A stretch of 50,112 nt of DNA from Chloroflexota bacterium (GTDB lineage Bacteria > Chloroflexota > Limnocylindria > Limnocylindrales > CSP1-4), in the NCBI GenBank assembly GCA_030447745.1, contig JAUJOH010000007.1:43330-93441 (forward strand). The letters are read 5' to 3'. Within the stretch, counting starts at the first letter, position 1. Each line of letters begins with the position of its first letter. The position numbers were made by a program, and so were the translations under genes. The notes under the pieces are model-generated. The model did not search any database, was not told the origin of the DNA, and saw nothing but the letters and a program-made list of their open reading frames with translations. Shown one piece after another: positions 44,338-50,112 of the stretch.

Positions 44338-45615
44338 GTGAGCCGCTCCCTGCTTGCCGTCCTGCTCGGCACCTTCACCCTGCGCTTCAGCACGGGCCTC
44401 ACGGGCGGGCTCCTCGTCTTCTACCTGCGCGACCTCCAGGTCAGCGAGCTGACCCTCGCCGTCTACACGGCCACGTTCTTCGCCGCGGAGCTCGTGCTAT
44501 CCACGCCGTTCGGGCTGCTGTCCGACCGGTGGGGCCATCACCGCGTCATGCAGATCGGCCCGGCGTTCGGCGCCGTCGCGGTCGTGATGACGTGGGCGAC
44601 CACGGACCTGTTCCTGATCGGGACCACCCGCTGGCTCGAGGGTGCCTCGACCGCCGCCTCGGTGCCGTCGATCCTCGGCTTCATCGCCATGGTCAGCGCC
44701 GGCGACGAGCTGCTGCGCGGCCGGGCATCCGCCCGCTTCGAGGGAGCGACGCTGGCCGGGATTGGTGTCGGGATCACCGCGGCGGGACTGCTCTACGACG
44801 GCATACCGGGCGTGGTCGCGGGCCTCGGCCGGGACGCGTTCCTGCTCAACGCCGCGATCTACGGGCTGTCGTTCCTGATCTATCGCTTCGGCGTCACGCC
44901 GGCGGCCGGCGAGGCGCCGAGCATGCGGGCGCCGCATTACGGCTACCGCCGGTACGTCGAGCTCGTCACATCGTCGAGCGTCTGGCTGCTGGCGCCCACG
45001 TGGATCGCGATCAACGCGGCGCTCGGCCTCTGGACGAGCCAGTCGATCTTCCAGCTGATCCGCGCGCCGGACGAGCGCTTCGCCGGCCAGCTGCTGATGG
45101 GCGGGTTCGTGGGCGCCCAGATCGCGCTCGGGTTAGCCGTCGGGCTGGTCGTGTTCTTCGCTGGACTGGCCTACTGGGGCGAGCGGTTCCGCAACCTTCG
45201 GCGGACGACGATCATCTTCTACGGCGTGGTGGGGGGCGGGCTGTCGGTCGTCGCGGCGATCGCCGTCAATCACAGTGGCGGCCTCCCGGACGTGTCGCGG
45301 ATCGGCTTCGGCCTGGTCGTCGCAGCGGGGCTGTTCGTCCTTGCCGGCGCGACGCCGGCCGCGCTTGGCCTCCTGGCCGACGTCAGCGAGGCCTACCCCG
45401 CGGACCGCGGCGCGATCATGGGCCTCTACTCGGTCTTCCTCGCCTTCGGCCAGATCATCGGCGGCTTCATCGGCGCCGAGACGGCGACCCGGGCCGGGAT
45501 CGACGGGATCCTCGTCTCCACGCTCGTGCTGCTCGCGATCGCCCTGTTGCCGCTGGCGCGGCTTCGGTCGTACGAGCACGCAGTCGGCGCGCCAGCCAAC
45601 CCCGAGGTTGCCTGA
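44338..45615 (+). CDS. MFS transporter
   Basis: A 425-residue membrane protein with about 12 helices. RSLLAVLLGTFTLRFSTGLT starts helix 1. The motif A region is PFGLLSDRWGHHRVMQIG. VSEAYPADRGAIMGLYSVFL is typical of drug/H+ antiporters. The large cytosolic loop after helix 6 has FGVTPAAGEAPS. Substrate unknown. The next gene, degV, has its own promoter 75 bp after the stop. Confidence 0.88.
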   Translation: MSRSLLAVLLGTFTLRFSTGLTGGLLVFYLRDLQVSELTLAVYTATFFAAELVLSTPFGLLSDRWGHHRVMQIGPAFGAVAVVMTWATTDLFLIGTTRWLEGASTAASVPSILGFIAMVSAGDELLRGRASARFEGATLAGIGVGITAAGLLYDGIPGVVAGLGRDAFLLNAAIYGLSFLIYRFGVTPAAGEAPSMRAPHYGYRRYVELVTSSSVWLLAPTWIAINAALGLWTSQSIFQLIRAPDERFAGQLLMGGFVGAQIALGLAVGLVVFFAGLAYWGERFRNLRRTTIIFYGVVGGGLSVVAAIAVNHSGGLPDVSRIGFGLVVAAGLFVLAGATPAALGLLADVSEAYPADRGAIMGLYSVFLAFGQIIGGFIGAETATRAGIDGILVSTLVLLAIALLPLARLRSYEHAVGAPANPEVA

Positions 45616-45688
45616 CCGTCCAAGGGATCGCGCGGTGGCTCGCCTGCCGATCGCTTGCGGCACCGCCGATCGATGGCCGTCGGGGCCG

Positions 45689-45728
45689 TATCATCTGCCG
45701 CCATCCGGGGCCGCGCGCAATCGAGGAG
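45689..45728 (+). promoter_or_regulatory. Promoter and ribosome site of degV
   Basis: TATCAT at 45689-45694 as -10 and GAGGAG at 45723-45728, five bases before the GTG. An ATG-TGA start-stop pair lies at 45732-45737 and overlaps the GTG in another frame. Confidence 0.5.
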
Positions 45729-45733
45729 ACCAT

Positions 45734-46585
45734 GTGACCCGAGTTGCGATCGTCACCGACTCCGCGTCGGACATGACCCCCGAGGCGGCGGCCGCCCGGG
45801 GCATCAGGATCGTCCCGCTCGTGGTGAGCTTCGGCGCCCAGAGCTTCAAGGCCGGCACGGAGCTGCCGACGGAGGAGTTCTGGCGTCGGATGACTGCGCC
45901 GGACGCTCCCTTCCCGACGACGGCGGCCTCGTCGCCGGGCGACTTCAAGGCGGTCTACGACAAAGCGTTCGCGGACGGCGCCGAGGCGGTTGTCTCGATC
46001 CACGTCGCGGGCACGCTGTCCGGCACGCTGAAGGCGGCCGAGATCGCCCGTGCCATGCTCCCGGACCGCGAGATCCACATCGTCGACTCCGGCAGCGCGT
46101 CGATGGGCGAGGGCATCCTGGCGGAGATCGGGACCGAGTTGGCCGCGGGCGGCATGCCGGCCGCCGAGATCGCGCGCGAGGTCCGCGAGCGAGCCGCTGA
46201 CCTCGACCTGTACGTGGCCATGGACACGCTCGAGTACCTGAAGAAGGGCGGCCGGATCAGCGGAACGCAGGCGACCGTCGGAAGGCTGCTGTCGGTCAAG
46301 CCGATCATCACGTGCCGTGACGGCGTCGTCCACACGGCGGACAAGCCGCGGACGAGCGGGAAGGCGCGCGCCCGTGTCATCGAGCTCCTGACCCAGCGGC
46401 CGATCGAGCGGCTGGCGGTCCTCTACACGCCGCCGGCGGACGGCGAGGCGTTCCGCCGCGAGCTCGTCGAGCGACTCGGCAACGAGATCGACCCGTCGAG
46501 GGTCTCGCTCCAGCCGGTCGGCGCATCGGTCGGCCCGCATCTTGGTCCCGGTTGCGTCGGCGGCGTGGTGCTGTACCGCCGCTGA
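45734..46585 (+). CDS. DegV-family fatty-acid-binding protein
   Basis: A 283-residue two-domain protein. VTRVAIVTDSASDMTPEAAA, TTAASSPGDFKAVYDKAF and HVAGTLSGTLKAAEIA line the fatty-acid pocket of DegV/FakB proteins, and MDTLEYLKKGGRISGTQATV and LSVKPIITCRDGVV are equally typical. FakB proteins hand bound fatty acids to the kinase FakA; no fakA is beside it. The GTG at 45734 is chosen because GAGGAG sits 5 nt upstream. Its stop lies inside the first copy of a 37-bp repeat. Confidence 0.93.
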   Translation: MTRVAIVTDSASDMTPEAAAARGIRIVPLVVSFGAQSFKAGTELPTEEFWRRMTAPDAPFPTTAASSPGDFKAVYDKAFADGAEAVVSIHVAGTLSGTLKAAEIARAMLPDREIHIVDSGSASMGEGILAEIGTELAAGGMPAAEIAREVRERAADLDLYVAMDTLEYLKKGGRISGTQATVGRLLSVKPIITCRDGVVHTADKPRTSGKARARVIELLTQRPIERLAVLYTPPADGEAFRRELVERLGNEIDPSRVSLQPVGASVGPHLGPGCVGGVVLYRR

Positions 46586-46676
46586 GCGGAGCCTCGACCG
46601 GCCCGTGCTCTACCGTCACCGAGCGGACCCTCGGCCGGCCCGTGCTCTACCGTCACCGAGCGGAGCCTCGGCCGGC
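46584..46676. repeat. 37-bp tandem repeat
   Basis: Units start at 46584, 46621 and 46658 (two full copies and a 19-base partial), differing at two or three positions. The first unit overlaps the degV stop. Each full unit contains GTGCT-CTACC-GTCAC, a degenerate form of the 15-nt palindrome. Confidence 0.85.
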
Positions 46677-46782
46677 GCGGTGACCGTCAGTCGCAGATCG
46701 GCCGCACAAGCCGCGGATCCGGCCGGCGCGGTGACCGTCAGTCGCAGATCGGCCGCAGAAGTCGCGGATCCGGCCGGCGCGC
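46670..46782. repeat. 51-bp tandem repeat
   Basis: Units start at 46670, 46721 and 46772 (two full copies and a partial), differing at two positions (CACAAGCC versus CAGAAGTC). Each full unit contains GTGAC-CGTCA-GTCGC, one base from the 15-nt palindrome. Confidence 0.9.
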
Positions 46783-46898
46783 GCTCAGAACCGGGCGCCT
46801 CTGCGACGCACTGTCACCGGATGGACCGGGGAGCGGCCACGTGCGCTCCGGGGGCGGGGCCGCACCGTTCGCGGCCGATTTCCGTGACTCGCCGTCAC
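46680..46898. repeat. Array of 15-nt palindromes before gdhA
   Basis: 46884-46898 is perfect (GTGACTCGCCGTCAC). 46680 and 46731 (GTGACCGTCAGTCGC) and 46803 (GCGACGCACTGTCAC) each have one mismatch between arms. Intervals are 51, 72 and 81 nt. Confidence 0.6.
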
Positions 46899-46994
46899 GC
46901 CGGGCAGCCGGAGGCGGCGCACAAGGTTGCGGCTCGGTAACGAGAATGTTGCGGCAGAGGACCGGACACTAGCCGCCTGCGTCATCTCCGCGGC

Positions 46995-47000
46995 TATACT
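46995..47000 (+). promoter_or_regulatory. -10 box TATACT upstream of gdhA
   Basis: TATACT ends 10 nt before a GTG (47011) that opens the leader ORF, and 123 nt before the gdhA ATG. Confidence 0.55.
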
Positions 47001-47010
47001 CGGGCCGCCT

Positions 47011-47127
47011 GTGAACGCGCGACGCCGGGTCCGAGCCCGTCACGCCGTGCCCCGTGGGGTCGTCGCGGAGACGACCCGCAGCCGGCGGTCAGCGCGACCG
47101 CCCAACCGGAGGTCGCTCCCTCGATGA
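47011..47127 (+). CDS. Possible Arg-rich leader peptide of gdhA
   Basis: A GTG just after the TATACT box opens a 38-codon ORF whose stop overlaps the gdhA start as ATGA. Thirteen of 38 residues are arginine (VNARRRVRARHAV to RRSLPR). Position and coupling fit a leader peptide through which arginine supply could affect gdhA expression. Random ORFs in GC-rich DNA are also Arg-rich, so the call is weak. Confidence 0.35.
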   Translation: MNARRRVRARHAVPRGVVAETTRSRRSARPPNRRSLPR

Positions 47128-48389
47128 CAACCGAGCAGATCGCCGCCCACATCAATCCGTGGGAGGTGGCGCAGCACCAGTTCGACCTCGCGGCAGACAA
47201 GCTCAACCTCGATCCGGGGCTCCGGCGCGTCCTGCGCCAGCCGCGGCGCGAGCTCACGGTGCATTTCCCGGTGAAGATGGACGACGGATCGGTCCAGGTC
47301 TTCACCGGCCACCGCGTCCAGCACAACCTGGGCCGCGGCCCCTCAAAGGGCGGCATCCGGTACCACCAGGACGTGACGCTCGACGAGGTCAAGGCCCTCG
47401 CGATGTGGATGACCTGGAAGTGCGCCGTGGTCGGCATCCCGTTCGGTGGCGGCAAGGGCGGCGTGGTCGTCGATCCCAAGAAGCTCTCGAGCAAGGAGCT
47501 CGAGGCGCTCACCCGCCGGTTCGCGACGGAGATCGAGGTGCTGATCGGCCCGGAGCGGGACATCCCGGCACCGGACGTCAACACGAACGCCCAGGTGATG
47601 GCCTGGATGATGGACACCTACTCGATGCACGCCGGGCATACCGTCCCGGGCGTGGTCACCGGCAAGCCGATCAGCCTCGGCGGGTCCGAGGGGCGCAACG
47701 AGGCGACCGCCCGTGGCACCGTGTTCTGCATCGTGCACGCCGCCCGCGAGCTCGGGCTTGATCTGTCGGACACGACGATCGCGATCCAGGGCTTCGGCAA
47801 CGCAGGTTCGATCGCCGCCCGACTGATCAGCGAGGAGGGAGCGACCGTCGTGGCCGTCTCCGACTCGACCGGCGGCATCCACAACCCGGAGGGGCTCGAC
47901 ATCGCGCGGGTCGTTGCCTGGAAGAAGGAGCACGGGACAGTCCAGGGCTTCCCGGGCGCGACGGACGTCAGCAATTCGGCCGTGCTCGAGGTGAACTGCG
48001 ACATCCTCATCCCGGCTGCCCTGGAGAACCAGATCACGAGCCGGAACGCCGCCCGGATCCGCGCCCGCGTCGTGGCTGAGGCGGCCAATGGACCCACGAC
48101 CCCCGATGCCGACCAGGAGCTGTACCGGCGCGGCGTGTTCATGATCCCGGACATCCTGTGCAACGCCGGCGGCGTCACTGTCAGCTACTTCGAGTGGGTC
48201 CAGGACCTCAACCGCGACCACTGGTCGGAGGAGGTCGTCAACGAGAAGCTGCGCGAGATCATGACGCGTGCGTTCGCCGAGACGCTCGCGATGGCCAAGC
48301 GCGAGGAGTGCGACATGCGGACGGCGGCCTACCTGCTCGCGGTCCAGCGCGTCGCGGACGCGACCTCGATCCGCGGCCTCTACCCGTAG
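47124..48389 (+). CDS. gdhA: Glutamate dehydrogenase (Glu/Leu/Phe/Val dehydrogenase family)
   Basis: A 421-residue enzyme interconverting glutamate and 2-oxoglutarate plus ammonia. GRGPSKGGIRYHQDVTLDEV, the catalytic lysine region MTWKCAVVGIPFGGGKGGV, PAPDVNTNAQVMAWMMDTYS and the dinucleotide motif IQGFGNAGSIAA are all present. Length and VSYFEWVQ near the end fit the hexameric catabolic/anabolic GDH type. GGAGG lies 11 nt before the ATG. Upstream are a TATACT promoter, a possible Arg-rich leader ORF and a palindrome array; downstream is a strong hairpin terminator. Confidence 0.97.
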   Translation: MTTEQIAAHINPWEVAQHQFDLAADKLNLDPGLRRVLRQPRRELTVHFPVKMDDGSVQVFTGHRVQHNLGRGPSKGGIRYHQDVTLDEVKALAMWMTWKCAVVGIPFGGGKGGVVVDPKKLSSKELEALTRRFATEIEVLIGPERDIPAPDVNTNAQVMAWMMDTYSMHAGHTVPGVVTGKPISLGGSEGRNEATARGTVFCIVHAARELGLDLSDTTIAIQGFGNAGSIAARLISEEGATVVAVSDSTGGIHNPEGLDIARVVAWKKEHGTVQGFPGATDVSNSAVLEVNCDILIPAALENQITSRNAARIRARVVAEAANGPTTPDADQELYRRGVFMIPDILCNAGGVTVSYFEWVQDLNRDHWSEEVVNEKLREIMTRAFAETLAMAKREECDMRTAAYLLAVQRVADATSIRGLYP

Positions 48390-48410
48390 TCGCGGGCGTC
48401 AGCACACCGA

Positions 48411-48440
48411 AGGCCCCGCCCGGTCGACCGGGCGGGGCCT
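48411..48440 (+). terminator. Strong hairpin terminator after gdhA
   Basis: A perfect 30-bp palindrome: AGGCCCCGCCCGGTC followed by its exact complement. It is 21 bp after the gdhA stop and is followed by CTGCTT, only a weak T-tract. It could also stop the convergent minus-strand operon. Confidence 0.8.
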
Positions 48441-48493
48441 CTGCTTGCGGTGCCGCCGTGCGCTCGTGCCCGCGACGGACGGCATGGACCGGC

Positions 48494-48826
48494 TCAGGGA
48501 TGGGGCAGCGAGCCCCCGTCCTCTTCCTCGTCGTTGTCAGTGCCGACCGCCTCGTCGCTGAACGCCGGAATGTACGACTGAGCACCGCCGGCCGGCATGC
48601 CCGCGGTGACGCCTGACGGCAGCCCGATGGAATCGTCGTCACCGCCATCGTCGCCGCCCTGGGCCTGTCCACCGAGCTCGCCGGTGCCGCGGTCGGTGGC
48701 CGTTCCGCCGGCCCCCATCACGCCGGCTCCGACGGTCTGGTTGTTGTCGTACTCGTGGTCCGGGAGCGGTCGCTCGTCGTTGTCGTCGTCGCTGCCCAAC
48801 AGCGGGCTGAACGTGTCGTCCGTCAT
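48494..48826 (-). CDS. Small acidic, probably disordered protein
   Basis: A 110-residue protein very rich in Asp, Glu and Gly (LLGSDDDNDERPLPDHEYDN, GGDDGGDDDSIG, TDNDEEEDGG), with no hydrophobic core, signal or helix. GAGGAG five bases before the ATG supports expression. It is second in a two-gene minus-strand operon, 9 bp after its neighbour. Function unknown; such proteins are often stress or spore-coat-like fillers, but nothing proves this. Confidence 0.65.
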   Translation of the reverse strand: MTDDTFSPLLGSDDDNDERPLPDHEYDNNQTVGAGVMGAGGTATDRGTGELGGQAQGGDDGGDDDSIGLPSGVTAGMPAGGAQSYIPAFSDEAVGTDNDEEEDGGSLPHP

Positions 48827-48835
48827 GTCAGCTCC

Positions 48836-49087
48836 TCAGCGTGCCTGCCCGTGGATGAGCGGATCGGCCGAGCGGTCGCCCACGGTGCCGTCTCGCTCGA
48901 GATCTGCGTTGAGGTCCTCGCTCACCGCGCCGTCCGGAGCCGGTGCTGGGTAGTCCGCATCGTCGCGAACGGTCTCGTTCGTCCAGCGGTCCGCAGGTCC
49001 GGTGGACGGATCAGTGGCGGGGGAGCGCTCGGCCTCGTCCGACCAGCGGTCGACGTCCTGTGGCTTGCGCGGCAGCAGCTGGTCCAT
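48836..49087 (-). CDS. Small hydrophilic protein with repeated DRW motif
   Basis: An 83-residue charged protein, first gene of the operon with the acidic protein. GGAGG lies six bases before the ATG. It contains a short repeat, VDRWSDEAE and ADRWTNETV, and is rich in Asp, Pro and Ala, so probably disordered. No family recognised. Confidence 0.65.
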   Translation of the reverse strand: MDQLLPRKPQDVDRWSDEAERSPATDPSTGPADRWTNETVRDDADYPAPAPDGAVSEDLNADLERDGTVGDRSADPLIHGQAR

Positions 49088-49256
49088 CTCTGTCCTCCGT
49101 CTGCGGGCCGCGTGCAGCGGCTGACGACGAGCCTCCCGCGCGGCGGCTTGCGGGCACGTCACTTCCCCGGGTTCCGCGTTTCGGCCAGCCGACGGTCGCC
49201 GCCGCGACGACGCCGGACCTCCGTCGCCACACGCCGGGACGCCGAAGGGCCGGTGC

Positions 49257-49262
49257 TACCAT
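49257..49262 (+). promoter_or_regulatory. -10-like TACCAT, leaderless start
   Basis: TACCAT ends 7 nt before the ATG at 49270; no ribosome site. Confidence 0.5.
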
Positions 49263-49269
49263 CGCCGCC

Positions 49270-49875
49270 ATGCTCGACCACGAAGAGAAGTTCCTGTTCA
49301 AGGAGGAGATCCTCCACCTCGCGAACGCGGTGGCGGAGCCCGGGATCCTGGACAACGTCGAGGACCTGCTGACCGACGTCATCACCAGCCCTCGGTTCGA
49401 CTCCGAGGTCTTCACGCTCGAGCGCAGCCTCCAGGTCATGCTCGGGTCGCGCGCCGGGACGACGCTGGTGGGGCTGCTGACCGTCGCGCCCGAGGTCTTC
49501 GACGAGGTCGCGGAAGTCCGGATCCCGTCGGAGGTCCACGAGCGACTCGTCGCCTGGCGGGCGAGGTTCGGGCTGGCGATCGACAACGCCCTCAACTTCC
49601 TGAACAACCCGGACGGCATCCAGGGCCACAACTTCGCGACGCAGGTGGCGCACGTGGAGGAGCGGCGGGTTCTGCAGGGGCGCCTGACGCTGGTCCGCTA
49701 CAACAACGAGCCGCAGTTCTTCGTCGCCGACGCGCCGGTGTTCCTTGGGCTGGTCGCCGACGTCATGGAGCGTCTGGGGCCGTATCTCGAGTCGGAAGCC
49801 GTCGACGCAGACACGCTCAACCGGCTGCGTGACGCGCTGCAGCAGATCGAGCGCAAGACCGCCGCCCGCGGCTGA
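49270..49875 (+). CDS. Conserved-looking protein of unknown function
   Basis: A 201-residue soluble, mostly helical protein: MLDHEEKFLFKEEILHLANA, EPGILDNVEDLLTDVITSPR, WRARFGLAIDNALNFLNNPD, ADVMERLGPYLESEA. Codon bias and a clean leaderless promoter support a real gene. I do not recognise the family. It is followed by 86 bp and then a P-loop gene on the same strand. Confidence 0.7.
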   Translation: MLDHEEKFLFKEEILHLANAVAEPGILDNVEDLLTDVITSPRFDSEVFTLERSLQVMLGSRAGTTLVGLLTVAPEVFDEVAEVRIPSEVHERLVAWRARFGLAIDNALNFLNNPDGIQGHNFATQVAHVEERRVLQGRLTLVRYNNEPQFFVADAPVFLGLVADVMERLGPYLESEAVDADTLNRLRDALQQIERKTAARG

Positions 49876-49961
49876 AAAATCCTCGCGCGGATGGCGTCGC
49901 GGAGCTCCGCCTCCGACCTCGGAGAGCGGGTGGCGATAGGGCGGGGAGGGCGCCACTCGTA

Positions 49962-50112
49962 ATGCGGCATCTGTATCTGGCTGCGACGGGGCAGAACCGG
50001 GGGAAGACGACGGCCGCGCTCGGGCTGCTCGACGGCTTCGTGGCGAGGGGGCTGCGGACGGGGTTCATGAAGCCTGTCGGTCAGCGGACGGTCATCGAGG
50101 ACGGCGAGCCCG
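49962..50112 (+). CDS. P-loop ATPase, BioD/phosphotransacetylase-N-terminal type (partial)
   Basis: The gene runs off the window; 50 residues are visible. MRHLYLAATGQNRGKTTAAL is a Walker A site of the AAA_26 type (dethiobiotin synthetase, cobyrinate synthase, or the N-terminal part of some phosphate acetyltransferases with a DRTGG domain), and GFMKPVGQR is the next conserved strand. Which of these it is cannot be decided from the fragment. GGGGAGGG lies 12 nt before the ATG. Confidence 0.75.
   Translation, partial: MRHLYLAATGQNRGKTTAALGLLDGFVARGLRTGFMKPVGQRTVIEDGEP

Larger units (their letters stand above)
46586..47010. other. Repeat-rich intergenic region before gdhA
   Basis: No credible gene. 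Contents in order: the 37-bp repeats, the 51-bp repeats, degenerate and perfect 15-nt palindromes to 46898, and TATACT at 46995. The Arg-rich leader ORF of gdhA follows. Confidence 0.65.

Noticed and set aside
46542-46940. 132-codon ORF over the tandem repeats
   Set aside because: Its protein repeats merely translate the DNA repeats; no start signal.
1-50112. tRNA, rRNA, insertion sequence or prophage genes
   Set aside because: No cloverleaf with a GTTCRA T-loop, no rRNA stretch, and no transposase or integrase motif was found on reading both strands.

Overview
The window is a chromosomal piece from a very GC-rich bacterium (roughly 70% G+C by eye). No rRNA, tRNA or marker gene fixes the taxon. 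An F420-type oxidoreductase, a Pseudomonas-order LigD, an Lhr helicase, cyanophycin genes and many leaderless genes with a TAnnnT -10 box fit a terrestrial Chloroflexota lineage (Limnocylindria-like) or, less likely, an actinobacterium. This placement is inference. About 40 genes fill both strands, often with 4-bp start/stop overlaps.

Layout. 1-9.9 kb: LigD; a minus-strand operon of a DUF72 protein, a C39-like cysteine-peptidase candidate and a membrane molybdopterin oxidoreductase; a damaged LLM/F420 oxidoreductase; an alkaline-phosphatase-superfamily phosphodiesterase; and a secreted caspase-like protein. 10-14 kb: a lipoprotein, then a response regulator, a histidine kinase and a GerMN lipoprotein arranged like actinobacterial mtrA-mtrB-lpqB. 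14-24 kb: MerR plus MFS exporter, an HNH endonuclease, a DUF255 thioredoxin-like protein plus GNAT, a NUDIX-MBL fusion broken by a 55-bp duplication, TatA, and a histone-deacetylase-like/GNAT fusion. 24-31 kb: Lhr helicase (frameshifted in Walker A), a Nei-type glycosylase and an MFS symporter. 31-44 kb: GT87 enzyme, then a nitrogen/amino-acid block: cyanophycinase, cyanophycin synthetase, serine hydrolase, an ATP-grasp-less CphA-like Mur ligase, M20 peptidase, RidA, AzlCD, a zinc-ribbon protein and gamma-glutamyltransferase. 44-50 kb: MFS, DegV, glutamate dehydrogenase, two small acidic proteins, an unknown protein and the start of a P-loop ATPase.

Three things stand out. First, four long intergenic regions (before the merR, NUDIX-MBL, cphA and gdhA genes) carry a 15-nt palindrome (GTGAC-N5-GTCAC, or its sister CTCAC-N5-GTGAG) repeated at recurring intervals of about 72-74 and 81-83 nt (95 nt for the sister form). 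These are close to whole helical turns and suggest a protein-binding array; two of the four lie before nitrogen-storage or assimilation genes. Second, unusual protein architectures: the deacetylase-acetyltransferase fusion, the NUDIX-MBL fusion and the Mur-only CphA paralogue. Third, several otherwise well-conserved genes have frame-breaking lesions or exact 51/55-bp tandem duplications. These may be real slippage or assembly artefacts, and should be checked on reads before any gene is called a pseudogene.
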